NCBI GenBank assembly: GCA_965243165.1 | Contig: OZ251535.1 | Coordinates: forward strand, 1,240,001 to 1,304,000 | DNA from: CATQHD01 sp965243165 | Lineage (GTDB): Bacteria > Actinomycetota > Acidimicrobiia > Spongiisociales > Spongiisociaceae | Length of the DNA stretch: 64,000 nt | Direction of reading: 5' to 3' | Shown here: positions 1 to 8,666 of the stretch, piece after piece | Numbering within the stretch: position 1 is the first letter of the stretch | Layout of the letters: each line of letters opens with the position of its first letter | Made by a program: the position numbers and the translations under genes | Notes under the pieces: model-generated | Told to the model about the DNA's origin: nothing | Database searches by the model: none | What the model saw: the letters and a program-made list of their open reading frames with translations, nothing else

Positions 1-261
1 CGAAAAGACGCCGGCGGCGTCGGGGGAGGGCAACCCGGCGAAGCCGGGGCGGGGGCGCAGTTTTCGCGATTTCGGGTGCGGCGGCGGGGAGCCGAAGACC
101 TTCGAACAGGAGGGGTTCAGGGGAGGGGCGGTCAGGCGGCCGGGGCGTTCGGCGGTGTCGGCGGATTGGGCGCGGCCGGCGGGGTGCTTCATCGGTTGGG
201 GCCTTCCGGCGGCGGCCGGCCGGCGGGGGAAAGGCGCCCTTCGGCTATCCTGGCAGCCCCC
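1..261. other. Leading non-coding stretch with a REP-like hairpin
   Basis: I see no convincing gene here. Positions 34-48 form a perfect hairpin, CCCGGC-GAA-GCCGGG, followed by a G-rich run. The same 15-mer with similar flanks recurs at 31283-31297 and 45873-45887 inside the composite repeat. TATCCT at 246-251, ten bases before the ATG at 262, resembles an actinobacterial -10 box for a leaderless or nearly leaderless transcript (inference). Confidence 0.4.
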
Positions 262-1332
262 ATGGTACGAGTCGGCCTCCACGGTTTCCCAAACTCCGGG
301 AAGACCACCTTTTTCAACGCCCTGACCGGCTTGAACGCCCCCGCCGCCCCCCACCCCTACACCACCGCCTCCCCCAACCTGGGCGTTCTCGAAGTCCCCG
401 ATCCCATGCTCGAGCAGGCGGCGGCGCTGGAACGGTCGCGCAAGGTCACCCCGGCCGCGGTCGAGCTGGTCGACCATCCGGCGGTCAGGCCCGGATCGGG
501 CCGGGGGGCGGGCTGGGGCAAGGGCATGGATGCGATGGTGATGGTGCTGCGGGGCCACCGCTCCGAGCTGGCGCCCGCCGCCTCGAACGGCGACCCGGCC
601 GACTTCGCATCCCAGGCCGAGGATCTGCAGATGGAGGCGGCCCTGGCCGACTTCGAGGTGTTCGACCGGCGGCGGGAGCGGATCGTCAAGGAAGCCTCCG
701 CCGACCCGGCTCTGCGCCCCGCCGCCGAAGCGGTCGCCCGGGCCGCCGGCCTGCTGGCGGAGGGAACCCCCCTGCGCGCCCGTTCCTGGTCCGAGCCGGA
801 GCTCAGTGTTTTCCGGGACATGGACCCCCTCACCCTGCTGCCCTGCATCTGGGCGGTCAACACCGCCGAGGACGAAGCCGGCCCCGCCGCCCCGGCCTCC
901 CGCCTGCGGGAAACGGTCCATCCGGGCGATCCGGTGCTGGCCGCCCCCGCTCTCTTGGAGGAGGAGCTGTCGCGCCTCGCCCCCGCCGAGCGGGAAGAGA
1001 TGCGCGAAGGGCTGGGTTTGGGGGGCGGGGCGGCCGCCGCTCTGATCAAGGCCGTCTACCGGTCGTTGGGGTTGATCACCTTCTACACCCTCAACTCCAA
1101 GGAGAGCCGGGCGTGGGCCGTTCCCGGCGGCGCCACCGCCCGCAGAGCCGCCGGCAAGGTTCACTCCGACTTGGAGAGGGGGTTCATCCGGGCCGAGGCC
1201 GCCCCCGTCGGCGAAGTCGTCCGCCTCGGCGGGTGGGCGGCCGCCCGGGCCGCCGGGGGCGCCGTCAGGGTGGAGGGCAAGGACTATCAGGTGCAGGACG
1301 GAGACGTCCTCCTGATCAGGTTCTCGGTGTGA
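262..1332 (+). CDS. Divergent YchF/Obg-like GTPase with TGS-type C-terminus
   Basis: The 356-residue protein has a clear G1/P-loop, GFPNSGKT, at residues 8-15. Its C-terminal 90 residues match the end of YchF: LGLITFYTLNSKESRAW, then an AAGKVHSDLERGFIRAE stretch, then EGKDYQVQDGDV. Canonical YchF is about 363 aa and binds ATP/GTP at the ribosome. Other G motifs are degenerate: the DIAGLV-type G3 is replaced by VDHPAV near residue 72, and the usual N-x-x-D/E G4 reads VNTAED. It is therefore probably a divergent paralogue rather than the housekeeping YchF. An upstream in-frame extension to position 76 is low-complexity and was not used. It overlaps the DUF368 gene by four bases (GTGA), suggesting coupling. 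Nucleotide specificity and role are unknown. Confidence 0.8.
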   Translation: MVRVGLHGFPNSGKTTFFNALTGLNAPAAPHPYTTASPNLGVLEVPDPMLEQAAALERSRKVTPAAVELVDHPAVRPGSGRGAGWGKGMDAMVMVLRGHRSELAPAASNGDPADFASQAEDLQMEAALADFEVFDRRRERIVKEASADPALRPAAEAVARAAGLLAEGTPLRARSWSEPELSVFRDMDPLTLLPCIWAVNTAEDEAGPAAPASRLRETVHPGDPVLAAPALLEEELSRLAPAEREEMREGLGLGGGAAAALIKAVYRSLGLITFYTLNSKESRAWAVPGGATARRAAGKVHSDLERGFIRAEAAPVGEVVRLGGWAAARAAGGAVRVEGKDYQVQDGDVLLIRFSV

Positions 1333-2267
1333 ACGGCGCGGGGGCTCCGCCCGCCGGCGGCCGTCCGGCCCGGCCCACGCCCGTCGGGCTGTTCCTGACC
1401 GCCCTGCGCGGCTTCGCCATCGGCTCCGCCATTCTGATACCGGGGGTGTCGGGCGGCACGGTGGCGCTGGTGTCCGGCATCTACCTCCGCCTGCTGGCCG
1501 CCATCGGGGGCGCTTCGGCGGCGTTTTCCCGGTTGCTCAGGGGCAACTTCCGCGGGTCGGTCGAGGCCGCTCGGCAGACCGACTGGTGGTTCCTGGCAAC
1601 GGTGGTGGGTTCGGCGGCGTTGGCGCTGCTGTCCCTGGCCGGGGTGGTGGGGAGCCTGCTGCGCAACTACCCGATCGGCACCGCCGCCGTGTTCTTCGGC
1701 CTGATCGCCGGGTCGGTGGCGGCGGCCTGGCGGATCATGCGCGCCCCCTCCGCCGTCCACGCCGCCTCCGCCGTTGCGTTGGGCGCGGCGGCCTTCTACC
1801 TGTTCGGCTTCCGGTCGACGGCGGTGGTGGACGACCCCGCCTGGTTCGTCTTCCTGGGCGCCGGCGTCATGGCCGTCTGCGCCTTCATCCTGCCGGGCAT
1901 CAGCGGGTCGTTCCTGCTGCTGGCGGTCGGCATGTACCAGAACGTACTGGCCGCCATCGACGCGATACACCTGCCCACCCTGGCCGTCTACTACGGCGGA
2001 TGGGCGTTCGGGCTGGCGGTGTTCTCGCGTTTCCTCGAATGGCTCCTCGACCGCTGGCACGACGCGGTGGTGGCGGGGATGGTCGGCCTCATGCTCGGAT
2101 CGTTCCGCATCCTGTGGCCGTGGCCGGACGGCCTCGGCGGCGACGCCGGCTTGGGCGCTCCCGGCGACGGATGGGCGGCGCCCGCCCTCTTGGCGGCCGG
2201 CTCGGCGGTGCTGGTGGTGGTGTTGGTCTCTTGGGCCAACCGCACCGACCGCCCGGCGGAGGAATAG
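1329..2267 (+). CDS. DUF368 family polytopic membrane protein
   Basis: The 312-residue hydrophobic protein has two internally related signatures, IPGVSGGTVALVSG near residue 40 and ILPGISGSFLLLAVGMY near residue 190. This duplicated PGxSGG pattern is typical of DUF368 membrane proteins, some of which (PopT group) have been linked to undecaprenyl-phosphate translocation. The GTG start at 1329 overlaps the stop of the YchF-like gene (GTGA). The link to a carrier lipid would suit the glycan-synthesis genes that follow on the other strand, but that is inference. Family assignment is solid; function is not proved from sequence. Confidence 0.85.
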   Translation: MNGAGAPPAGGRPARPTPVGLFLTALRGFAIGSAILIPGVSGGTVALVSGIYLRLLAAIGGASAAFSRLLRGNFRGSVEAARQTDWWFLATVVGSAALALLSLAGVVGSLLRNYPIGTAAVFFGLIAGSVAAAWRIMRAPSAVHAASAVALGAAAFYLFGFRSTAVVDDPAWFVFLGAGVMAVCAFILPGISGSFLLLAVGMYQNVLAAIDAIHLPTLAVYYGGWAFGLAVFSRFLEWLLDRWHDAVVAGMVGLMLGSFRILWPWPDGLGGDAGLGAPGDGWAAPALLAAGSAVLVVVLVSWANRTDRPAEE

Positions 2268-2301
2268 CCGCCCCGGCCCCCGGCGGCGGGCAGAGGACGG
2301 G

Positions 2302-3261
2302 TCAGCCGGGGGTTTCGGAGTCCGGGCGTCGGCGGCGCAGGGCGCGGCGGACGTCGGCCAGCTCGGCGGCGGGGGCGGCGATCAGATCTCGGGCCAGGAG
2401 GACCAGGCGGTATCCGCCCAGGACCACGGCGGTGCCGGCCGCCTCTTCCGCCGACAGGACGGCGGCCATCGACACTTCGAACACGCCTATCCCCTGGGGG
2501 GCGAAGGGCGCCAGGAACCCTGCGCCCCAGGTGAGGAGGAAGCCGCCTATCACCAGGACCGTGCGGTAGGGGTCGGCGGAAGGGAAAGCCCGCAGGTAGA
2601 GGAGGAAGGTCAGGGCCGACCACCCCCAGAAGACGGCGTTGACGGCGATCAGCTGCAGGTACCCGCGCCAGGTGAGGGAGAACTCTACCCCCCGCCGCGC
2701 CGCCCACCAGGACGCGAGCCGCCCGGACAGGGCGGGGGAGGCGGCGGCCAGCAGGAGGAGCGCCAAGGCGGTCATCCAGGCCGCCCCGCCGGGCAGGGCC
2801 CCGGACGCGCCCAGCACCGCCAGGCCGCTGATGATCACCACGGTCAGGCTGGTGGCCATCTCCAGCGCGGCGGTGGCGCTCAGCGGGCCCAGCGGCAGTC
2901 CGGCGCGCCGCAGCAGGCCGACCCGCCCCACCGCGAACCACACCGAGCCGGGGATGTACCGGGCGAGCAGGGAGCGGGAAGCGGCCGACAGCGCCTTGCC
3001 GAACACCTCCGGCGAGGCCGCCCGGACGCCCTGGATGCGGAGGCTCACCGTCCAGAACCAGGCGCCGATCCAGATCATCCCGAAGCTGGACACCAGCGAG
3101 GCCGCTATGAGCAGCGGACGGGCGCCGCGCAGCAGCTCGACCACCTCCGTCCACCTGGACTGCACCACCCAGGCCGCGGCGGCCGCCAACCCCGCCAAAT
3201 AGGCGATCCGCACCCCTTTCAGCAGCCGTTTCAGACCCGCCCGGCGGTTATTTCCGTCCAT
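2302..3261 (-). CDS. Lysylphosphatidylglycerol synthase TM / UPF0104 flippase-like protein
   Basis: This 319-residue integral membrane protein has about eight hydrophobic segments and a short basic N-terminus. The pattern, with a segment reading ARYIPGSVWFAVGRV near residue 108 and an LAPFAPQGIGVFE stretch near residue 255, matches the AglD/MprF-N (UPF0104) family. Such proteins are associated with lipid-linked intermediate or phospholipid flipping. Its start overlaps the end of the upstream pyruvyl transferase gene by 14 bp, so the three minus-strand genes 5379-2302 look like one operon. A role moving a lipid-linked glycan is inferred from this context. Confidence 0.8.
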   Translation of the reverse strand: MDGNNRRAGLKRLLKGVRIAYLAGLAAAAAWVVQSRWTEVVELLRGARPLLIAASLVSSFGMIWIGAWFWTVSLRIQGVRAASPEVFGKALSAASRSLLARYIPGSVWFAVGRVGLLRRAGLPLGPLSATAALEMATSLTVVIISGLAVLGASGALPGGAAWMTALALLLLAAASPALSGRLASWWAARRGVEFSLTWRGYLQLIAVNAVFWGWSALTFLLYLRAFPSADPYRTVLVIGGFLLTWGAGFLAPFAPQGIGVFEVSMAAVLSAEEAAGTAVVLGGYRLVLLARDLIAAPAAELADVRRALRRRRPDSETPG

Positions 3262-4336
3262 GCCGCTGCTCCGTCAACCTATCCAACGCCCGGTCGTTCT
3301 CGGCCAGGCGTTCCCGCAGTATGCCCCTCGCCTCGGCGGGGCGTCCTCCGCCGGCCAGGGCGCGCTCGGCCGCTTCCGCCAGGGCGGCGGGTTCGGAGAG
3401 GAGGGGGGAGGCCAGCGGCGCCCATCCACCCCCCTCGGCCGCCAGGGACGCCATCTTGGGGGAGTAGTCGAGCAGCACCGCCGGGCGGCCGTGGAGCAGG
3501 GCGGCGACCGCGCCGTGGTAGCGCATGGTGATCACCAGGCGGCTCTTTCCCACCTCTTCCAGCACGTCGTCCAGGCCGGGGGCGGAGACCGACGCATCGG
3601 AGCGGAGCCGGTCGGCCGCCGCCCGCAGCACCGGCAGGTCCCGGCTTTTCTGGAAGGCCACCATTCGGATCGGCAGTCCGACGGCGCCGGCCGCCGCGTC
3701 CAGGGCGGCGGCCAGCCGGCCGGCCCGGAGAGCGGACGGAGGGCCCGCCTTGGCCGCCGCCGACGCGGTGCGCACCCCGCCCCGGTTGGCCGGCCTCAGG
3801 ATCACGCACACCGCATCGCAGGGGTCCACCGGGGCCGGTTCCTCCCCGATGACGGGGTCGCTCCCCACCCTCACGCCCTGCAGCCCCCAACCTTCGAGCA
3901 GCTCGGCGGAGGCTTGGTCTCTCACCACTATCGACTGCATCCGGTGCAGGGCGCGGCGGGCGGCCCGGGCCGGAAGGGCGCCGTCCACCCGCCCCGCCCC
4001 CAGGCCGACCGCCGCACACGGAATCTTCCGGGCGGCCCGCCACCGGGCGGCGTGGAAGGGGATGTTCCAAACCGAGGTCTCGGTCTGGATCAGCCCCCCC
4101 GCGGCGGCCATCCCGTCCATCCGGCGCACCGCCCGCCGCAGGCCGGGGGTGTCGAGGGGGGACCGGTGGCGCAGCGCTTCGACGCCGTGGAGGCGGCGGG
4201 TGCCCGCCGGGTCGATCGAGACCGCCGCCGGTTCCGCCCCGCGGGCCCGCAGCGACCGGATGAGCGAACGCAGGATCAGCTCGTCGCCCAGGTTGTCCGA
4301 ACCTATCCAGCCGGCGACGGCGATGCGGAGGGTCAT
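3248..4336 (-). CDS. Polysaccharide pyruvyl transferase family protein
   Basis: The 362-residue protein begins MTLRIAVAGWIGSDNLGDE, the glycine-rich GxxGxxNxGDE opening of the polysaccharide pyruvyl transferase family (CsaB, WcaK, AmsJ). A second family hallmark, KSRLVITMRYHGAVAALLHGRPAV split over residues about 275-300, contains the typical RxHG motif. These enzymes add ketal pyruvate from phosphoenolpyruvate to cell-wall polymers, which in some bacteria serve as ligands for SLH domains. That is notable because SLH-like surface proteins occur elsewhere in the window. ATG at 4336 was chosen because the family opening starts there; upstream in-frame sequence is a shadow of the glycosyltransferase gene. 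Confidence 0.85.
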   Translation of the reverse strand: MTLRIAVAGWIGSDNLGDELILRSLIRSLRARGAEPAAVSIDPAGTRRLHGVEALRHRSPLDTPGLRRAVRRMDGMAAAGGLIQTETSVWNIPFHAARWRAARKIPCAAVGLGAGRVDGALPARAARRALHRMQSIVVRDQASAELLEGWGLQGVRVGSDPVIGEEPAPVDPCDAVCVILRPANRGGVRTASAAAKAGPPSALRAGRLAAALDAAAGAVGLPIRMVAFQKSRDLPVLRAAADRLRSDASVSAPGLDDVLEEVGKSRLVITMRYHGAVAALLHGRPAVLLDYSPKMASLAAEGGGWAPLASPLLSEPAALAEAAERALAGGGRPAEARGILRERLAENDRALDRLTEQRHGRK

Positions 4337-4386
4337 CGGCCCTTGCCCTGCCTTCCTGCGCCCGGTCCTGCGCCCCGCCCGCCGGA

Positions 4387-5379
4387 TCAGCCGGACGGAC
4401 GGCCTGCGGAGGCCGGTTCCGGCGGTTCCGGCGGATCCAGAGGCGAGGAGGCCGGGAGCGCCATGTCCCGGGGGCGGTTGATCTGCACCAGCATGTCGGC
4501 CACCAGGGCCACCAGGATCACCGCCGCCGCCGACATGAGCAGCACCACGGTGTTGGTCGCCACCCGCAGGTCCTTGGTGGCCAGGTCGTACACCAGCTTG
4601 ATCAGCCCGGCGCCCGTCAGCACCCCTCCGATGGGGGCGAAGAAGCGCAGGGGGTTCCACAGGAGCACCATCCTGATCACCTGTTTGATGTAGAGGGCGG
4701 TGTCCTTCCACCAGTGGAACTTGGATTCCCCGGCCCTGGGGGCGTAGTCGATGGGGGTGTAGCGCACCGAGTATCCGTTGGAGAGGAAGCTCATGGTGAG
4801 GGTGGTGACGCAGCTGAATCCGGAGGGCAGCAGGTGCAGGAACTGGCCGGCGACCGTCCGGCGGAAGGCCCGGTAGCCGGAGTTGAGGTCGGGGATCCTG
4901 GTCATGGTCAGGAAGGAAGCCAGCATGCGGATCGCCCATTTGGCGGGGACGCGGAACAGCTTGCGCCTGCCGCCTTCGCTCCGCCGGGCGCCCACCACCA
5001 TGTCCCATCCGGCCAGGCGGTCCACCAGCTGGGGTATCCGGTCGTTGGGGTAGGTCATGTCGGCGTCGGTCCAGACCACCGTTTCTCCCCGCGCCAGAGA
5101 TGTTCCGGCTCGGCGGGCGGCCCCCGACCCCCGGTTCTGCTCGAATCGGACGCAGCGCACCTTCCCTGCGTCCGCCTCGCCCGCCAGCCCGGACACCCCG
5201 CCGTCGGTGGAGCCGTCGTCCACCACCACGATCTCGTAGCGGTAGGGCGAGGCTTCCATCGCCTCGCCGATCCGCCGGATTTCCTCGGCCAGGTGGCCGG
5301 CCTCGTTGAAGACCGGCAGCACGATGCTCACGTCCACCGGCGGAGCCGCCGGCGCCTCGGTTGGTTCGCAGTGCGCCAC
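4387..5379 (-). CDS. Glycosyltransferase family 2, polyprenyl-phosphate (DPM1-like) type
   Basis: A GT2 domain starts at VDVSIVLPVFNEAGHL, followed by VVVDDGSTDGG and a DxD-type WTDADMTYPNDRIPQL. The middle carries the DPM1/Ppm1-like segment TRIPDLNSGYRAFRR and the C-terminus has two membrane segments (FFAPIGGVLTGAGLI and VVLLMSAAAVILVALVADML). This architecture fits transfer of a sugar from a nucleotide sugar to undecaprenyl/polyprenyl phosphate at the inner membrane face. The resulting lipid-linked sugar could feed the GT-C enzymes encoded divergently at 5584 and 7191. I chose GTG at 5379; an ATG at 5541 would add a 54-residue low-complexity extension overlapping a dispersed repeat, so it is less likely. 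Confidence 0.85.
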   Translation of the reverse strand: MAHCEPTEAPAAPPVDVSIVLPVFNEAGHLAEEIRRIGEAMEASPYRYEIVVVDDGSTDGGVSGLAGEADAGKVRCVRFEQNRGSGAARRAGTSLARGETVVWTDADMTYPNDRIPQLVDRLAGWDMVVGARRSEGGRRKLFRVPAKWAIRMLASFLTMTRIPDLNSGYRAFRRTVAGQFLHLLPSGFSCVTTLTMSFLSNGYSVRYTPIDYAPRAGESKFHWWKDTALYIKQVIRMVLLWNPLRFFAPIGGVLTGAGLIKLVYDLATKDLRVATNTVVLLMSAAAVILVALVADMLVQINRPRDMALPASSPLDPPEPPEPASAGRPSG

Positions 5380-5483
5380 ACCGCAAGTTTGATAGCTGGA
5401 GCGCCCGGCGGCAAGTGCGGCGCCGCCCGGCCCTGTCCAGTACCCGCCCGGAGGCCCGCCGGGGCCTGCCTTTCCAGCCCTGA

Positions 5484-5573
5484 GCGGGTCGGGGCTTGTC
5501 GGGGAAGAGCCTGCGTATGCAGCTCGAACAGGGATGCGCACAACCCTCGATCCCTTGGGAACTACTCATCTAG
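5484..5573 (+). repeat. Dispersed repeat family B, copy 1
   Basis: This 90-bp segment is nearly the same as 27502-27590. The shared core runs GAAGAGCCTGCGTATGC, then GCTCGAACAGGGATG, and ends with AACTACTCATCTAG. Half copies occur at 31885-31915 (5' half) and 33029-33084 (3' half). It lies between the divergent glycosyltransferase genes and ends ten bases before the GTG of the next gene, so it may also act as promoter or leader sequence. Its function is unknown. Confidence 0.8.
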
Positions 5574-5583
5574 GCTCAGGCCG

Positions 5584-7014
5584 GTGAGAGGCGGCGGAAT
5601 CCCAGCCCCGGAGGGCCGGGGCCTTCCGGTCAGGGCGGCGGGCGGGGCGGCGGTCGGGGCGGTGCTGGCGGCCGGCTGGTGGGAGATGCTGTTCCTTCCG
5701 CTCGGCGCCAGCCACGACGGGCGCATCAACGGGCGCTTCGGCCTGCATGTGCGCAACTTCCTCGAGCACGGGTGGTCGGGTTCAGACTGGCTGTCTTCCC
5801 TGGCGCCCTACTCCGCCGGAACCTACAACCATCACCCCCCGCTTCTGAACTCCCTGCAGGCGGCGGTCGGCTGGGTCTTCGGCCAGGGGGAGTGGCAGCT
5901 CCACCTGACGGGTTATCTGGCCGGGCTGGCCACTGCCGCGGGGATGCTGTGGCTGGCGCGGGAGCTCGGCCTGGGGGCGGGGGCCTCCGTCCTGTCGCTG
6001 GCCCTGACGGCTTCCACGCCGATGTTCTGGATATACGCCCGGCTGGGGCTGGGAGTGTCGATCATGTTGGCGCTGGCGGCGCTCTGGGCCCGTTGGGAAC
6101 GGACCGGAAAGGGGGGCGGGCTGCTGCCGGCCGCGGCCGCGGCGGCCGCTTTTTCGTCCTGGATGGGGGCGGCGCTGGCGGTGCTGGCGGCGGGGCTGGG
6201 GATGCGGGCCGCCGGCGGCCGGAGGGCGGCTGCCTTGGCGGGGGCGGCCGGCCTGGCGGGTGCGGCCGCCGCCCTGGCCTGGGCGTTGGCGGCGGGAGAG
6301 TCGTCCGAACTGGCCGCCCACGCCGCCTCCCGGCTGCAGTGGCCGGAATGGTCCGCCCTGGCGGAGAACTACCGGTGGTTCTACGGTTCTCTGTTTCCCT
6401 GGTGGTTCCGGTGGCTGTTCGCCCCGGCTTTGGCGGCTGCGCTGGCCGACCGCCGCACCAGAAGGCCGGCCGCCGCCTTCCTGGCCGCTCTGGGGATCTG
6501 GACCCTGGCCGCCCCCGCCGCCGCCCTCATCCACGACTATTGGACCTATCCGCTGCTGGTTCCGGTGTTCCTGGGCTGGACGGCGGCGCTGGGCAGGGCG
6601 GCGGAGCGCCTGGCGGGGCGGAGGGCGGCGGTCTTGGCGGGTGCGGCCTTCCTGGTGCTGGCCTCGGTGTTCGGCTTCGCCCGCCTGCCGGACTACCGAG
6701 ACGCCTATTTCCGGGCCCCCTCCGAGGCCGGGGCCCTCCTCCGGGATGCGGGCGGCCCGGCCGCCGGCCAGCTGACCGCCTGGGTGGCGGAGGGGGTGGA
6801 TCCGGTGCCCCGATGGGTCAGCTACTACTGGGACCTCCCCGTGTCGGAGGCCTCCGCCGCTGCGGTCGAAGCCGGATCCGTGGGGGCGGGCGACCTGGTG
6901 CTGGTCCGCCTCGACCGGCTGCCCCGCTGGATGCATCCGGTTCCCGAGCCCTTCGCCCAGAGGGGCCGTTACGCCTTGGTGACCGGCGGCGCCCTCCGAG
7001 CGGGGGCCGGTTGA
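5584..7014 (+). CDS. GT-C membrane glycosyltransferase (GT39/ArnT-like)
   Basis: The protein of about 476 residues has an N-terminal membrane anchor, then an acidic first extracellular loop (LGASHDGRINGRFGLHVRNF, residues about 41-60). A conserved YNHHPPLLN motif, a chain of roughly ten hydrophobic segments and a soluble C-terminal tail follow. This resembles the GT-C fold of polyprenyl-phosphate-sugar-dependent transferases (protein O-mannosyl or ArnT type). It is clearly paralogous to the following gene: both share HHPPL, PRWVSYY and VLVR.DR.P motifs. The GTG at 5584 was chosen because the hydrophobic signal-anchor follows directly. Acceptor and donor are unknown; the upstream DPM1-like gene could supply the donor. 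Confidence 0.7.
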   Translation: MRGGGIPAPEGRGLPVRAAGGAAVGAVLAAGWWEMLFLPLGASHDGRINGRFGLHVRNFLEHGWSGSDWLSSLAPYSAGTYNHHPPLLNSLQAAVGWVFGQGEWQLHLTGYLAGLATAAGMLWLARELGLGAGASVLSLALTASTPMFWIYARLGLGVSIMLALAALWARWERTGKGGGLLPAAAAAAAFSSWMGAALAVLAAGLGMRAAGGRRAAALAGAAGLAGAAAALAWALAAGESSELAAHAASRLQWPEWSALAENYRWFYGSLFPWWFRWLFAPALAAALADRRTRRPAAAFLAALGIWTLAAPAAALIHDYWTYPLLVPVFLGWTAALGRAAERLAGRRAAVLAGAAFLVLASVFGFARLPDYRDAYFRAPSEAGALLRDAGGPAAGQLTAWVAEGVDPVPRWVSYYWDLPVSEASAAAVEAGSVGAGDLVLVRLDRLPRWMHPVPEPFAQRGRYALVTGGALRAGAG

Positions 7015-7190
7015 CCCCGATGATTCACGAGAGCAGGGGGCAGATGAGCTGACCCGACCCCCGGCCTTCGCGGCAATCATGGGTCGAGGTTTCTCGCAAT
7101 ATGAAACACGGAGGTCCGAGGCCCTCGGTTGGAACGGCCCCGGCGCGGGGCAGGCCGGGAGGCCGCCCGCCGTACATACAATGCCGCCCC

Positions 7191-8666
7191 ATGAAACTTC
7201 TACGCTCCGGGGGGGCGGGGCGCCTCTGGTCGGGTTGGACCGCCGCGGTGCTGATCGCGCTGGCGGTGCTGGCGGTGTGGTTGCCCGATCTCGGCCTTCC
7301 GCTGGGTGACAGCGACGACGGCCGCATCCTGGCCCGCTTCGGCCTCCAGGCCCGCAATTTCTGGGAGCTGGGGGCGGCGGAGTCGGGTTACGGAGCGTTG
7401 ATCGATCCGTACATCAGGGCCGAGTACGGGGTTCCGCCGGGGGAGGCGCCCCCGCGGGCGGCGGTCACCTACGCCCATCATCCGCCCCTCCAGACCTTCG
7501 CCACCATCCTCTCGGTCGGGCTGTTCGGCGACAACCTGTTGGGGCTGCGGGCGGCGGGGTTCCTGACGGGGGCGGCCGCGGTGCTCTTCATGACCGCCCT
7601 GCTGCGCATCAGGGGGATCGGATGGGGGCCGGTCCTCTTGGCGGTGGGCTCTATGGCCGCCACCGGTTTCTACTTCGTGTACGGGAGGATCGGGGTGGGG
7701 TTCTCGCTGATCGTTGCTTTGGCGGCGGCGGTCGCCTATCTGCGGGAGGCCGCCGATCCGACCCCCGCCGCCTCCGCAGCCGCCGCGGTGCTGGCCGGGC
7801 TGACCGCCATGCAGTCGTGGATCGCCATGGCGGCCGCCGGGCTGCTGATCCTGTGGCTGGCGGCCGCCAAGCGCTGGGCGCCGATCACCCGGTGGACGGC
7901 GGCGGGGGCGCTGGCCGGGGCGCTGGTCACCGCCGCCTGGCTGCTCAACTCCACCGACCTGGGCGAGCTGGGCCAAAGGGCGGCCTTCCGGATCGACACC
8001 ACCCGGGGGACGTTCGGGGAGTTCCTGGCCCGCCAGTGGCGGTTCGCCTCCATGTTCACGCCGGTTTGGTTCCGGGCGATGGCGCCCTTCGCCCTGCTGG
8101 CCGGACTGGCCGACCGCCGCACCAGGGTTCCCGTCGCCGTCACCCTGGGGGTGGCGGCCGCCTGGACCTTCGGCCTGCAGCAGGGCGCCTGGATCCATCT
8201 GCTCTGGAACTTTCCCTGGCTGGCGCCGGTAACCATCGGGGCGGCGGCGCTGATCGAAGCGGTGCGGCGGGTGCTGGTCGACAGCTGGGCGGTCTGGGCG
8301 GCGGGGGTGTTGTGGGCCGGCGCCCTGGTCTTCTCGCTGTACGGGGCGGCGGCCGGGCCGGCGCGCGAGCTCTACCTGGCCGCCCCGGCCGACGCCGGGC
8401 TGGTGATGGAACAGGCGGCGCAGGCGCGGACGCCGGGGCTGATGTGGGTGACGCCCGGCATCGGCACCCCCCGGTGGGTCTCCTACTACCTGGACGAGCC
8501 GGTCTGGACGCTGGACGCCGGCTCGCTCGGCGGGCTGGAGGCCGAAGACATGGTGCTGGTGCGCACCGACCGCATCCCCGCCTTCATCCCCGAAGAATCC
8601 ATGGACGAGGCGCTGATCTCCGAAGGCCGCTACCGCCTGATACCCGGTGGGGCGCTGGTCCGATGA
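7191..8666 (+). CDS. GT-C membrane glycosyltransferase, paralogue of the preceding gene
   Basis: This 491-residue polytopic protein repeats the plan of the preceding gene: a signal-anchor, an acidic loop with LGDSDDGRILARFGLQARNF, a YAHHPPLQTF motif, about ten membrane segments and a tail with PRWVSYYLDEPVWT. ATG at 7191 starts just before the first membrane helix. Its TGA overlaps the ATG of the giant glycosyltransferase gene (ATGA at 8663-8666), implying translational coupling and joint action on the same glycan. Donor is presumably a lipid-linked sugar and catalysis presumably extracytoplasmic; both statements come from the family, not from direct evidence here. Confidence 0.7.
   Translation: MKLLRSGGAGRLWSGWTAAVLIALAVLAVWLPDLGLPLGDSDDGRILARFGLQARNFWELGAAESGYGALIDPYIRAEYGVPPGEAPPRAAVTYAHHPPLQTFATILSVGLFGDNLLGLRAAGFLTGAAAVLFMTALLRIRGIGWGPVLLAVGSMAATGFYFVYGRIGVGFSLIVALAAAVAYLREAADPTPAASAAAAVLAGLTAMQSWIAMAAAGLLILWLAAAKRWAPITRWTAAGALAGALVTAAWLLNSTDLGELGQRAAFRIDTTRGTFGEFLARQWRFASMFTPVWFRAMAPFALLAGLADRRTRVPVAVTLGVAAAWTFGLQQGAWIHLLWNFPWLAPVTIGAAALIEAVRRVLVDSWAVWAAGVLWAGALVFSLYGAAAGPARELYLAAPADAGLVMEQAAQARTPGLMWVTPGIGTPRWVSYYLDEPVWTLDAGSLGGLEAEDMVLVRTDRIPAFIPEESMDEALISEGRYRLIPGGALVR

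Noticed and set aside
5380..5541. Upstream extension of the DPM1-like gene to ATG 5541
   Set aside because: The extra 54 residues are low-complexity, overlap dispersed repeat B and precede the usual GT2 start by too far; GTG 5379 is preferred.
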